64,000 bases of DNA from Micrococcales bacterium UBA7469 (GCA_002479805.1 DLPB01000007.1:1-64000), one strand, 5' to 3'; counted from the first letter of the stretch, positions 1 to 8,371 are shown. Notes: generated by a model from the sequence alone, not told the origin. Translations and numbers: made by a program.

Positions 1-954
1 TATGCGCTGGGAGCTTCCAGGGGTCACCAGACCGTAACCAACGACGACATCGCAGGGCCGATCGATTCATCTGACGAGTGGATCAGACAGCGCACCGGAA
101 TCATTACTCGAAAGCGCGCCGACAAGGAGCAGTCGCTAATCGACATGGCGGCAGAGGCTGCAAATGAAGCGATTGCGAAGGCTGGCATCAGCCCCCAAGA
201 AATCGGCACCGTAATCCTTGCCACCATCACCTTCCCATACCAAACCCCATCTGGAGCCTCGTTACTGGCAGAGATGGTCGGAGCCCACGGAGCCGCTGCC
301 TACGACATTTCTGCAGCTTGCGCTGGTTATTGCTACGGCATCGCGCAGGCAGACGCGCTGGTGCGTTCTGGAACCAGCAAATATGTCCTGGTGGTTGGTG
401 GGGAAAAACTATCTGACTTTATTGACCCAACCGACCGCTCGATTAGCTTCTTGCTCGGCGACGGTGCCGGAGCGGCAATTGTCGGCCCAAGCGACCACCC
501 AGGAATCTCAAAATCGATTTGGGGCAGCGATGGCGCGAACTGGGACAAAGTCGGCATGACTAGTTCGATTTTGGACTTCCGTGATGGCAAAGCCGAGTGG
601 CCAACCCTAATTCAAGAGGGTCAGTCGGTATTCCGCTGGGCGGTCTGGGAGATGGCCAAGGTGGCGAAGCAGGCGCTGGCGGAATCAGGGCTAGAGGCAA
701 GTGATCTGAGCGCCTTGGTTACGCATCAGGCAAACATTCGCATCATCGATGAGTTTGCGAAACAGTTGGAACTTCCCGATTCGGTTGTGGTAGCTCGCGA
801 CATCGTCGACACTGGAAATACCTCGGCAGCGTCGATTCCATTGGCGATGCACCGTCTGCTCGCCGAAGGTAAAGTGAAAAGCGGGGGTTACGCGCTTGAA
901 ATTGGCTTCGGCGCGGGGCTTGCCTTCGCGGCCCAAGTGGTAGAACTGCCATAA
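1..954 (+). CDS. fabH: 3-oxoacyl-ACP synthase III, 5' end cut by the window
   Basis: KAS III condenses a short acyl-CoA primer with malonyl-ACP to start type II fatty-acid synthesis in the cytoplasm. The open frame runs in from base 1 (visible text starts YALGASRG and includes SSDEWIRQRTGI, a typical FabH N-terminal signature), so the start codon lies outside the window and only a few residues are probably missing. The catalytic triad is visible: Cys in SAACAGYCYG (codon at 319-321), His in VTHQANIRII and Asn in DTGNTSAASIP. It is followed after 32 bases by acpP and then fabF, the usual actinobacterial fab operon order. Function is very secure. Confidence 0.95.
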   Translation, partial: YALGASRGHQTVTNDDIAGPIDSSDEWIRQRTGIITRKRADKEQSLIDMAAEAANEAIAKAGISPQEIGTVILATITFPYQTPSGASLLAEMVGAHGAAAYDISAACAGYCYGIAQADALVRSGTSKYVLVVGGEKLSDFIDPTDRSISFLLGDGAGAAIVGPSDHPGISKSIWGSDGANWDKVGMTSSILDFRDGKAEWPTLIQEGQSVFRWAVWEMAKVAKQALAESGLEASDLSALVTHQANIRIIDEFAKQLELPDSVVVARDIVDTGNTSAASIPLAMHRLLAEGKVKSGGYALEIGFGAGLAFAAQVVELP

Positions 955-986
955 AATAAAGCGACTCAATCAAACTTAGGAGAAAA

Positions 987-1235
987 ATGGCTCTTTCGCA
1001 GGCAGAGGTCCTTGCAGGACTTGCAGAACTTGTAAACGATGAGACCGGCATCGCAACTGATGCAGTGCAGATGGACAAGTCCTTCACCGATGACCTAGAC
1101 ATCGATTCGATCTCGATGATGACCATCGTGGTGAACGCTGAGGACAAGTTCGGCGTGAAGATTCCAGACGAGGAAGTAAAGAACCTCATCACAGTAGCTG
1201 ACGCGGTCAACTTCATCACCGCAGCACAGGCTTAG
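987..1235 (+). CDS. acpP: Acyl carrier protein
   Basis: An 82-residue acidic acyl carrier protein that holds growing acyl chains on a 4'-phosphopantetheine arm. The attachment serine is Ser41 in the DIDSISMM motif (family form DSL/DSI). An AGGAGA ribosome-binding site lies four bases before the ATG. It sits between fabH and fabF, whose enzymes both use it as substrate carrier, and is surely co-transcribed with them. No holo-ACP synthase gene is in this window. Length and motif are typical. Confidence 0.96.
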   Translation: MALSQAEVLAGLAELVNDETGIATDAVQMDKSFTDDLDIDSISMMTIVVNAEDKFGVKIPDEEVKNLITVADAVNFITAAQA

Positions 1236-1242
1236 TAACAGC

Positions 1243-2475
1243 ATGCGTCGCGTCGTCGTCACCGGTATTGGTGCAACTACACCACTAGGTGGCGACGTCG
1301 CGTCCAGCTGGGCCAATCTCTTAGCCGGACAATCCGGCATTTCAACTCTCGAGCAGGAGTGGGTCGCTCGCCACGAACTGCCGGTTACTTTCGCCGGGCA
1401 GGCCAAAATTGCCGCCAGCGAGATTCTCACCCCACAAGAGGCCAAGCGCCTTGACCCCTCAAGCCAGTTTGCCCTAATTTCCGCGCGTCAGGCCTGGGAG
1501 GATGCTGGCTCTCCAGACGTTGAACCCGAGCGCTTGGCAGTAGATTTTGCCACTGGTATCGGTGGCGTTTGGACTTTGCTAGATGCCTACGACACGCTTC
1601 GTGAACGAGGTCCTAGAAGAGTTCTTCCCATGACCGTTCCGATGCTGATGCCGAACGGACCGGCGGCAGCAATTGGCATGGACTTGGGTGCCAGAGCCGG
1701 AGTTAGAACAGCTGTTTCAGCATGTGCCTCCGGCAATGAATCAATCGCAAACGCTTTCCGGAGGATTCAGCTCGGTGAGGCAGATGTTGTGGTCGCCGGT
1801 GGTGCCGAGGCCGCCATTCACCCAATGCCTATTGCGGCCTTCGCCGCAATGCACGCCCTCTCTAAGCGCAACGACGATCCGACTAAAGCATCGCGTCCAT
1901 ATGACACTGACCGTGACGGTTTCGTCATGGGCGAGGGCGCAGGTGCGCTGGTGCTGGAAACTCTAGAGTCGGCCCAGGCAAGGGGCGCCAAGATTTACTG
2001 CGAAATCGTCGGTGGTAGCGTAACCTCCGATGCCTATCACATCACCGCTCCAGACCCTGAGGGCTCAGGTGCTGCCAGAGCCGTTCTCGCCGCCCTTGCG
2101 CAAGCTGGAGCGGACATCAAGGACGTTGAGCACGTCAATGCACACGCAACCTCTACTCCGGTGGGAGATATTGCCGAATACACGGCCATCAAGCGAGTTT
2201 TCGGTGACCACACGCAAAACCTAGTGGTTGCAGCAACTAAGTCCGCCACCGGCCACCTGCTGGGAGGAGCCGGTGCGATTGAGGCAATCTTCACCATCTT
2301 GGCCCTGAAGGAGCAGACCGCTCCCCCGACCATAAACCTCGACAACCAAGACCCGGCCATCGATCTTTACGTTCCTCGCACACCCACCAAGCTCACCCGC
2401 CCAGATGCGGTAGCAATTAGCAACAGCTTTGGCTTTGGCGGTCACAACGCTGTGCTAGCCTTCAGAAACCTCTAG
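1243..2475 (+). CDS. fabF: 3-oxoacyl-ACP synthase II (KAS II)
   Basis: Elongating ketosynthase that condenses malonyl-ACP with acyl-ACP. 410 residues, normal for FabF/KasA. The Cys-His-His triad is visible: Cys161 in SACASG, His301 in NAHATSTPVGD and His338 in SATGHLLGGAGAIEA. The active-site context SACASG resembles actinobacterial KasA-type enzymes (SACSSG) more than the E. coli TACATG form. The ATG follows the acpP stop by seven bases, so the genes are co-translated. The last four bases overlap the convergent DUF3145 gene, and no separate terminator is visible between them. Confidence 0.95.
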   Translation: MRRVVVTGIGATTPLGGDVASSWANLLAGQSGISTLEQEWVARHELPVTFAGQAKIAASEILTPQEAKRLDPSSQFALISARQAWEDAGSPDVEPERLAVDFATGIGGVWTLLDAYDTLRERGPRRVLPMTVPMLMPNGPAAAIGMDLGARAGVRTAVSACASGNESIANAFRRIQLGEADVVVAGGAEAAIHPMPIAAFAAMHALSKRNDDPTKASRPYDTDRDGFVMGEGAGALVLETLESAQARGAKIYCEIVGGSVTSDAYHITAPDPEGSGAARAVLAALAQAGADIKDVEHVNAHATSTPVGDIAEYTAIKRVFGDHTQNLVVAATKSATGHLLGGAGAIEAIFTILALKEQTAPPTINLDNQDPAIDLYVPRTPTKLTRPDAVAISNSFGFGGHNAVLAFRNL

Positions 2476-2921
2476 ACAGCCCTCGGTAGCGCCACGGCGT
2501 AATCTGCGACCTTTCGATAAGGCTCCACCAGGTCAAGCCAAGGGACCGCCGTAAGCCGGCGAAATCCTCTTGAGAAATCGGATAAATTGCCACGGGTCTC
2601 CAGCAGCAACTGCTCCAACTGCCCTGCTCTAAGAACGACTTCTCCCGCCTCATCAAAAACGTTACGACAAATACCGAGTGATGGATGATGGAGGTAACGC
2701 TCGGGATACTCCCCAAAGGTATTTAGCTCGAAGGTTGCCTTCAGGCGAGAAAGCCGAACAACCAACTCTGGAACCCTCGCAAGGTCAAGGTCCAGTGAGT
2801 TACGCGACTGGACGGTATTGACCTCAAGAGGTTGCCCCGTAAAGCTCGCGGACACGCCAAACTCGGCCATAATCTTTTTGATTTGGCCCATCGTCTCGAC
2901 AGGTGTGCTAAACACCCACAA
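2472..2921 (-). CDS. DUF3145 family protein
   Basis: A 149-residue protein of unknown function. It matches what I recall of the actinobacterial DUF3145 family, especially the central ERYLHHPSLGICRNVFDEAG stretch and the C-terminal LDLVEPYR. In many actinobacteria this gene lies next to the fab operon, as here, which suggests but does not prove a link to lipid synthesis. No membrane segment or signal peptide is visible. The start is uncertain. The listed start is a TTG with no nearby ribosome-binding site, while a perfect GGAGG lies four bases before an in-frame CTG at 2936-2934 that would add five residues. Confidence 0.75.
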   Translation of the reverse strand: MWVFSTPVETMGQIKKIMAEFGVSASFTGQPLEVNTVQSRNSLDLDLARVPELVVRLSRLKATFELNTFGEYPERYLHHPSLGICRNVFDEAGEVVLRAGQLEQLLLETRGNLSDFSRGFRRLTAVPWLDLVEPYRKVADYAVALPRAV

Positions 2922-3051
2922 ATCGACGTTTGGCAGTTTTCCTCCGATCCAGATCCGTCTTCCCCTACGTTCTGAACCGGTTTAGGAACGATAAACCCAA
3001 ACCCTGAGAGTTGTCAAACAAACCCTCGCATCTCTCCTAGGATTTCTAGCG

Positions 3052-3645
3052 ATGAGCAAACTATATTTCCGCTACGGAGCGATGAACTCCGGAAAGAGCA
3101 CAGCGCTACTGCAGGCTGCATTTAACTACGAAGAGCGCTCGCAGCACGTCTTGCTCGCTAAGCCTGCGATTGATTCCAAAGGCGATAGAAGCATCGTCTC
3201 CCGCCTGGGTGTGACCAGGCAGGTTGACTTTTTGGTTGAACCGACCGTGAATCTTCGCGAGCTATTGGCAAAAACCATCGCAGATTTCGAAGCAAAAACC
3301 GGCAATCGAATCGCCTGTCTGCTGATCGATGAGGCTCAGTTTCTAACCCGCGAGCAGGTAGACCAGTGCCTTGAGATAGCAGTCCTTGACGCTATTCCTG
3401 TCTTAGCCTATGGGATTAGAACCGATTTCAAGACCAATGCTTTCCCAGGATCAATGCGCCTGCTAGAGATCGCTCACTCTCTTGAAGAGTTGAAGACGAT
3501 TTGCCGCTGCGGTCGAAAGGCCATGTTCAATGGAAGATTGCTCAACGGCAAATTCACTTTCGATGGCGAACAGGTGGCAATCGACGGCGATCAGGTGACC
3601 TACGAGTCGCTGTGTGCAAGCTGCTATCTCTCGCAGCGAAGCTAA
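3052..3645 (+). CDS. tdk: Thymidine kinase, type II
   Basis: Salvage enzyme that phosphorylates thymidine with ATP. 197 residues, standard for zinc-binding type II kinases. A P-loop, GAMNSGKST, is at residues 9-17. The Walker-B-like LLIDEAQF has DEAQ at 93-96, with the Glu as likely catalytic base. Two Cys pairs near the C-terminus (CRC and CASC) form the expected zinc site. The ATG is preceded by AGGAT; a TAGGAT hexamer at 3038-3043 could equally be a promoter -10. The last four bases overlap the end of the convergent dedA. Confidence 0.93.
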   Translation: MSKLYFRYGAMNSGKSTALLQAAFNYEERSQHVLLAKPAIDSKGDRSIVSRLGVTRQVDFLVEPTVNLRELLAKTIADFEAKTGNRIACLLIDEAQFLTREQVDQCLEIAVLDAIPVLAYGIRTDFKTNAFPGSMRLLEIAHSLEELKTICRCGRKAMFNGRLLNGKFTFDGEQVAIDGDQVTYESLCASCYLSQRS

Positions 3646-4253
3646 GACTTAGAGCGTCTAGCTTTGATAAAGCGAATCACTAGCTGCAGGCCAATAAAGG
3701 CGATGACTGCGTAAACGAGGTAGTCGACGACCGAAGAGAACTGATCTGCAACCTCCCAGTTCTCACCCAGCACATAACCGGCTGTGATCCAAGCGGTATT
3801 CCAAACCAGACTGCCGATTGCGGTGTAGCCGAAAAACTTATAGGGGTTCATTCTGGTTAGCCCGGCAGGAATGCTCACCAAGCTGCGAACCACAGGAATT
3901 AGGCGACCAAATAGCACTACCGGAACGCCATACCGATCAAACCAAGAGGTCGCCTTGTCAAAGTCCTTGGCGTGAAAACCAACATATTTGCCATAGCGCT
4001 TAACCAGATTTCTGATGCGCTCCTCGCTGACCCACCAGCCGATCAAGTACAGCACCGCAGCGCCAAGGAGTGACCCCGCCGTTGTTGCGAAGACAGCGCC
4101 AATTAGGGAGAAGTTCCCCTGACCAGCATTTACTCCTGTGAGAAGTAGCACCAATTCGGAGGGAATTGGCAAAATGATGACTTCGATGGCGATTAGGAGA
4201 GCTGCGCCGAGAAGACCAATTGACTCAATCACCGACAGTGAGAATTCGAGCAC
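3642..4253 (-). CDS. DedA family membrane protein
   Basis: A 203-residue polytopic membrane protein of the DedA/VTT (SNARE-associated) family. Members act in membrane homeostasis, some as lipid flippases. The family signature FGRLIPVVRSLVSIPAG is clear, preceded by an amphipathic DRYG region. Hydrophobic stretches near residues 12-38, 48-72, 137-160 and 172-196 suggest four membrane or re-entrant segments. The start is GTG with TTAGGA upstream. The gene lies just downstream of the tRNA with anticodon CAU on the same strand. The specific substrate cannot be told from sequence. Confidence 0.88.
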   Translation of the reverse strand: MLEFSLSVIESIGLLGAALLIAIEVIILPIPSELVLLLTGVNAGQGNFSLIGAVFATTAGSLLGAAVLYLIGWWVSEERIRNLVKRYGKYVGFHAKDFDKATSWFDRYGVPVVLFGRLIPVVRSLVSIPAGLTRMNPYKFFGYTAIGSLVWNTAWITAGYVLGENWEVADQFSSVVDYLVYAVIAFIGLQLVIRFIKARRSKS

Positions 4254-4298
4254 GATAGGTCCTAAGAACGAATCCCGGCCTGAGCCAAGGGTGCCGCG

Positions 4299-4375
4299 TG
4301 GTGGGGCGTGCGGGACTTGAACCCGCGACCGACGGATTATGAGTCCGCTGCTCTAACCGGCTGAGCTAACGCCCC
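4299..4375 (-). tRNA. tRNA with anticodon CAU (elongator Met or Ile2)
   Basis: A complete cloverleaf on the minus strand. The acceptor stem is GGGGCGT paired with ACGCCCC, discriminator A, with CCA encoded in the DNA. The D arm contains TAGCTCAG, the anticodon loop is CTCATAA (CAU at 4341-4339) and the T loop is TTCAAGT. It is not the initiator, because the first pair is a proper G-C and the anticodon stem lacks the three G-C pairs. The body could be elongator tRNA-Met or the lysidine-modified tRNA-Ile2. The TTAGCTCAG, GACTCATAATC and GGTCGC.GGTTCAAGTCC blocks resemble E. coli ileX as I remember it. Confidence 0.9.
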
Positions 4376-4389
4376 ATGCGACAGGGCTA

Positions 4390-4395
4390 AGTCTA
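4390..4395 (-). promoter_or_regulatory. Possible -10 element of the CAU tRNA
   Basis: TAGACT, fitting the actinobacterial TANNNT -10 pattern, lies 14 bases before the mature 5' end of the tRNA. The same hexamer stands at a similar distance before tRNA-Ala in this window. No convincing -35 is visible, so the call rests on position and the repeat of the pattern. Confidence 0.35.
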
Positions 4396-4396
4396 A

Positions 4397-5818
4397 CTAT
4401 TTACGCTTGCGTTTGATTCGCTTGGCAGCCTCATTGAGCTGCTCTTTGATGTCGTCTTTGATCTCAGAAAGTTGCTCACGCACCTCTTCGCCTACCTCAC
4501 TGAGTTTTTCAATCGCCTCTTGGGAGATGTCTTCGGCACGCTTACCGAGCTCAACGGCGCTGTGACGCCAACTCTCCAAGCGCGCGCTGATTGCCTCGTT
4601 TAGCTTTCCAATTGGCTCCATGTACGAGGGCGAGTTGTCATCGGTGGTTGAGTCTTCGCTTCGGATACCGATGTAGAGATCCTCAAAAATCTTGATAGTT
4701 CGCTCGATATCGTGCGACTGAATCAGGTGCAGGCTGTTCTCGCTCAAGCGGTTCAACTCCTGCTGGTCAGCGGTGAGGACCCTTCTGAGTCGATCGGCGA
4801 GCGCGTCGGCATCATCGGCCGGGAAAAGGTAGCCGTTGTCACCATCGTGCACAAGGTGCGGCAAGGCCATGGCATCGGCACCGATTACGGGCCTTCCAGA
4901 GGCCATTGCCTCCATGGTCGCGATCGACTGCAGCTCCGCGATAGAAGGCATTACAAATGCCGTGCAGCGCTCGTAGGCCTTCGGTAGCTCTTGATCAGAA
5001 ATGTGACCGGTGAAAATCACACGATCGGCAATGCCGAGCTCGGCCGCCAAATTCGCAAGGTTCTCTCGCTCGCCACCATCTCCGACCAACTCAACCACGA
5101 CATTTGGATGATCCGTTAGCTTGGCGACCGCCTGAAGCAGAATGTGAATCCGCTTTTCATCGTCCAAGCGGCCCAGAAACAGAAACCTAGGCTCTTTGTT
5201 GTTTACAGGTGTCTCGTTTGCAAAACGGGCCGCGTCAATTCCGCAGCTAATGGCCAAGACCCCGGAGACGCCAGCGGCTTCCTCGAGTAGCTGAGCTGCC
5301 CTTCGGGTAGGGGTTGTGAGAGCATCCATCTTCTTTAGGATGCGACCGGCATCGGCCCAGGTGATGCGCATGGCGGTTTTGTGCATGAACTTTGGCAGCA
5401 GCGAATACTTGATCAGATTCTCAGGCATGATGTGGTTGGTCGCGATGAGCTTCACACCGGTGCCGGCTGCGGCGCGAACTGCAAATCTGCCCATCAAAAG
5501 GTGGGATTGGATGTGTAAGGCATCTGGCTTCACCTCGCGCAGGATCTTTCGAATCTCGCCGGTTAGGCCAACTGGCTGAGTCCATCTCAGGGTCTTGTGC
5601 TGCGGCACTCGGTGGCTTCGCATGCGGTGAACCTTCATGCGCGATCCGTCGTGAACTTCAAAACGGGCACCGTGGGTTGAGTCTGTGCTTGCGGCGATGA
5701 TGTGAACTTCATGGCCATGACGTACCAGCCCGGCGGCAAGTCGCTCGGCAAACCTGGCAGCGCCGTTGATGTCGGGTGCGAAGGTGTCACAAGCCATGAC
5801 AACCTTGAGTTTTTCCAA
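4397..5818 (-). CDS. GT4-family glycosyltransferase with helical C-terminal tail
   Basis: A retaining glycosyltransferase of the GT-B fold. The N-terminal text DTFAPDINGAARFAERLA and a C-terminal domain with an E-x7-E motif (near residues 294-302) place it in family GT4, with PimB-like or diacylglycerol glucosyltransferases. The acceptor, probably a lipid, is inference. After the catalytic domain, about 75 residues (roughly 397-473) form a highly charged, predicted amphipathic helix or coiled coil ending in KRIKRKRK; this tail is not part of the usual fold. The TTG start lies just after the stop of the DMT transporter gene, and its GAGG ribosome-binding site overlaps the transporter's last codons, so the two are translationally coupled. 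Confidence 0.85.
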   Translation of the reverse strand: MEKLKVVMACDTFAPDINGAARFAERLAAGLVRHGHEVHIIAASTDSTHGARFEVHDGSRMKVHRMRSHRVPQHKTLRWTQPVGLTGEIRKILREVKPDALHIQSHLLMGRFAVRAAAGTGVKLIATNHIMPENLIKYSLLPKFMHKTAMRITWADAGRILKKMDALTTPTRRAAQLLEEAAGVSGVLAISCGIDAARFANETPVNNKEPRFLFLGRLDDEKRIHILLQAVAKLTDHPNVVVELVGDGGERENLANLAAELGIADRVIFTGHISDQELPKAYERCTAFVMPSIAELQSIATMEAMASGRPVIGADAMALPHLVHDGDNGYLFPADDADALADRLRRVLTADQQELNRLSENSLHLIQSHDIERTIKIFEDLYIGIRSEDSTTDDNSPSYMEPIGKLNEAISARLESWRHSAVELGKRAEDISQEAIEKLSEVGEEVREQLSEIKDDIKEQLNEAAKRIKRKRK

Positions 5819-5820
5819 CG

Positions 5821-6717
5821 CTAAACCTCTTGTTTATTGCTTAGTTGCGGGTGAACCTTAGAGAGCATTAACACACCTAAAACGGCAACTAATCCCGATA
5901 CACCGAACCCTACCACCTGTCCGGTAGCAGCACTGGATGCCTCTCCAAGGATCACAATTGCAATCCCAACAGCCACCGCTGGGTCGATAACGGTAAGGCC
6001 AGCGATTACCAAATCCGGAGGACCTGCTGCATAGGCATTTTGAACGAACCAACCGCCCAGGATAGCGGCAGCGGCTAGCGCGAGCGTGGCCAGTAGGGTG
6101 AGCCAGTTGAGGTCCCCCTGGATGATTCTTTGGATGACGACCTTTGCCAAGGATGCCACAAAGCCATAGAGCACCCCAGCGCCAAAGATGTACTGCAGCG
6201 GCCCAACCCGACCCTTAGATACCGCAAAAAGTATTCCGAATACGGCAAGGACCGCGATAAGAACGCCAACTACCTGCAGCAACATGCCGTCGTCAAGTTT
6301 GACCTGGGTCGCGCTGGTGGCAGTGAACAGCACAAAGCCTGCAACGCCGAGCATGGTGATTGCAATCGCCACGAAGGTCTTAGGGTCCAACTTGATTTTG
6401 TGAATACGTGAATTCAGAACGCTGGTGATAATCAGAGCGATTGCGCCGATTGGCTGCACGACAATCAAAGGTGCCAAAGCCAACGCGGTCAGCTGCGAAA
6501 GGATCGCGAGCGCCATGAATACCGATCCGGTGAGCCACCTCGGGCGTCGCAAAAGATCAAGAACCTGTTTGATGTGCAGAGACTTTAGCTTCAACTGTTT
6601 GGGGGCGTGGTGCTGAGTAACGGCGTCGTTTTGAAACTGTGCGCCGAGTGCCAAAAACACTGCCCCAATAACTGCCAAAACAATGGCTAGCGGGCGAGCA
6701 ATCTCTGGTTCGAACAA
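5821..6717 (-). CDS. DMT-superfamily membrane transporter
   Basis: A 298-residue integral membrane protein with about nine to ten hydrophobic helices (first near residues 9-27), resembling actinobacterial DMT/EamA transporters and the NIPA-like branch. The GAIALIITSVLNSRI stretch and the pattern of small residues in the helices fit that superfamily. The substrate is unknown. It is upstream partner of the glycosyltransferase, so a role in lipid or envelope metabolism is possible but unproven. The TTG start has a GAGGAG ribosome-binding site five bases upstream. Confidence 0.75.
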   Translation of the reverse strand: MFEPEIARPLAIVLAVIGAVFLALGAQFQNDAVTQHHAPKQLKLKSLHIKQVLDLLRRPRWLTGSVFMALAILSQLTALALAPLIVVQPIGAIALIITSVLNSRIHKIKLDPKTFVAIAITMLGVAGFVLFTATSATQVKLDDGMLLQVVGVLIAVLAVFGILFAVSKGRVGPLQYIFGAGVLYGFVASLAKVVIQRIIQGDLNWLTLLATLALAAAAILGGWFVQNAYAAGPPDLVIAGLTVIDPAVAVGIAIVILGEASSAATGQVVGFGVSGLVAVLGVLMLSKVHPQLSNKQEV

Positions 6718-6780
6718 CTGCTCTCCTCATCTAAAGTGCAGCCTTAGAAGCCTAAAGCAACAACTTGGGAATTCCTTGAG

Positions 6781-6795
6781 TAACCTTGCTGTGTG
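6781..6795 (+). promoter_or_regulatory. Possible leaderless promoter -10 of def
   Basis: TAACCT at 6781-6786 is followed by six bases and then the GTG start of def at 6793. There is no Shine-Dalgarno sequence before this GTG, so transcription probably starts at or next to the start codon. The same spacing is seen at several other genes here. No good -35 is visible. Confidence 0.45.
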
Positions 6796-7356
6796 TCAAT
6801 TCGCCCAATAGTTATCACCGGTGATCCGGTACTTCACACTCGCGCCCAAGAGGTTAGCGAAATCACTCCCGAAATCGAGACCTTAGTTGCCGATATGTAC
6901 GAAACCATGGCTGCAGCACCAGGTGTTGGGCTGGCAGCTACGCAGATCGGAGTCGGGCTCAGGATCTTCGTTTTCGATTGGCACGATGGCGAAATTCACC
7001 ATCGTGGCGAAGCAATCAACCCAACCCTTGAACTATCACCAATCAGCGCCGAGTGGCCCGACGAGGACACTGAGTCAGAGGGCTGCCTATCCATCCCGGG
7101 TGAGCGTTATCCGCTGAAGCGAGCCGACCGCGCTGTACTGAGAGCAAAAAACCTCGCCGGAGAGGATTTCACCATCGAGGCAACTGGCTGGCTGGCGAGA
7201 ATATTCCAACACGAATTTGATCACCTGGATGGCTTGCTTTATGCGGACCGATTGCTCAAGCCGTATCAGCGAGAAATCAAGAAGGTAATCAAGTACGAAG
7301 GCTGGGGTGAGCCGGGAAATAGCTGGACTCCCGGAGTTGACTATTTAGAACCCTAA
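6793..7356 (+). CDS. def: Peptide deformylase
   Basis: Metalloenzyme that removes the formyl group from the N-terminal methionine of nascent proteins. All three family motifs are present: GVGLAATQIG (residues 44-53), EGCLS with the metal-binding Cys98, and HEFDH (140-144) supplying two metal-binding His and the catalytic Glu. 187 residues, normal. The GTG start gives a typical MSIRPIVITGDPVLH N-terminus. The gene overlaps the end of the convergent azlD-like gene by 12 bases. Confidence 0.96.
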   Translation: MSIRPIVITGDPVLHTRAQEVSEITPEIETLVADMYETMAAAPGVGLAATQIGVGLRIFVFDWHDGEIHHRGEAINPTLELSPISAEWPDEDTESEGCLSIPGERYPLKRADRAVLRAKNLAGEDFTIEATGWLARIFQHEFDHLDGLLYADRLLKPYQREIKKVIKYEGWGEPGNSWTPGVDYLEP

Positions 7357-7644
7357 AAGTCGCAATCCGCCCGCTACCGCGGCGGCAGCGATTACAACCA
7401 CGATGTATGGGGCTCTGAGGGCAAACAGAATTGCTGCAACCCCGAGCGCTGGCACTCGGGCATCAAACTCGATTTGATTCGCTGAAACGAAGGTCTGCAC
7501 CCCAACAAGAGCTGCCATCAGCACCACGGTAACGCGCTCACTAAACTGCCTGATTCCCGCAGTGATCCAGCGCTGCGGAATCAAGTAGCCAAGCATCTTC
7601 CAGCTGAAAACCGCGATCGAGGCCAGAATAACCGTTATGGTCAC
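7345..7644 (-). CDS. azlD: AzlD-domain protein, small subunit of branched-chain amino acid exporter
   Basis: A 99-residue hydrophobic protein with about four membrane helices, of the AzlD family that pairs with AzlC to export branched-chain amino acids (BrnE/YgaH type). It starts with a GTG that overlaps the azlC stop (GTGA), the classic translational coupling of the pair. The PQRWITAGIRQFSERV stretch fits the family. Substrate specificity beyond the family is inference. Confidence 0.82.
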   Translation of the reverse strand: MTITVILASIAVFSWKMLGYLIPQRWITAGIRQFSERVTVVLMAALVGVQTFVSANQIEFDARVPALGVAAILFALRAPYIVVVIAAAAVAGGLRLLGF

Positions 7645-8279
7645 TTTGACCTCCCCGGCACCAATGCCAACAGCACGGTTAGCAAAACAGGAACGCCAGC
7701 CGGCAAAAACAGGGATCCCACGACCGCCACAACCGAGGCCGCTAGAGCTAATACCTTGTTGTCCTTAAGCTTTGGCCACACCAGCCCTAAAAAGGCTGCC
7801 GCCGCGGCAGCATCAAGACCCCAGGTCTCAGCCGAACCGAGAAAATCACCGGCAATTGCCCCAAGCAAAGTAGCGAGGTTCCAAAACACAAATACCGCAA
7901 TCCCGGTAGCCCAAAACCCTAGTCGCTGCGATTTCAAATCATCCTGAGCCGCGGAAACGCCGTTCGATTCATCAATGCTCAACTGAGCGGAAACCACCTT
8001 GAGAAATCCCCGCGGAGCCAGCACGCTGTTTAGCCGCATAGCGTAGAAACCATTTCGAACGCCGAGCAACCAGGCAGAAGTGATCGCAGATATTGGCGCA
8101 CCTCCCGCGGCTATCACGCCAATGAATGCGAATTGACTGCCGCCCGAAAACATAAGAAGGCTGAGCAACATGATAGAAAGCAAATCAAGGCCTGCGACCG
8201 AAGCTAGCGCCCCGAAAGAGATTCCGTAGAGTCCCGTGGCAACCCCAACGGAAACGGAGGTGGAAAGAACTCGCTTCAT
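7641..8279 (-). CDS. azlC: AzlC family protein, large subunit of branched-chain amino acid exporter
   Basis: A 212-residue polytopic membrane protein of the AzlC/BrnF/YgaZ family. Recognisable parts are GISFGALASVAGLDLLSIMLLSLLMFSGGSQFA and LGVRNGFYAMRLN, split across membrane segments. With the downstream AzlD it forms a two-component exporter for leucine, isoleucine, valine and sometimes methionine. The ATG has TTAGGAA upstream. The next upstream feature is tRNA-Asn on the same strand, only 17 bases away. Confidence 0.85.
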   Translation of the reverse strand: MKRVLSTSVSVGVATGLYGISFGALASVAGLDLLSIMLLSLLMFSGGSQFAFIGVIAAGGAPISAITSAWLLGVRNGFYAMRLNSVLAPRGFLKVVSAQLSIDESNGVSAAQDDLKSQRLGFWATGIAVFVFWNLATLLGAIAGDFLGSAETWGLDAAAAAAFLGLVWPKLKDNKVLALAASVVAVVGSLFLPAGVPVLLTVLLALVPGRSK

Positions 8280-8295
8280 AACGATTCCTAAAATT

Positions 8296-8371
8296 TGGCT
8301 CCCCGGCTTGGACTCGAACCAAGAACCTATCGGTTAACAGCCGATTGCTCTGCCAATTGAGCTACCGAGGA
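8296..8371 (-). tRNA. tRNA-Asn (GUU)
   Basis: A full cloverleaf: acceptor TCCTCGG paired with CCGGGGA (one G-U pair), discriminator G, CCA encoded, D arm TAGCTCAATTGG, anticodon loop CTGTTAA with GTT at 8338-8336, and T loop TTCGAGT. It follows dnaG by about 40 bases on the same strand and may be co-transcribed from that operon, since no clear separate promoter is seen. Confidence 0.95.
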
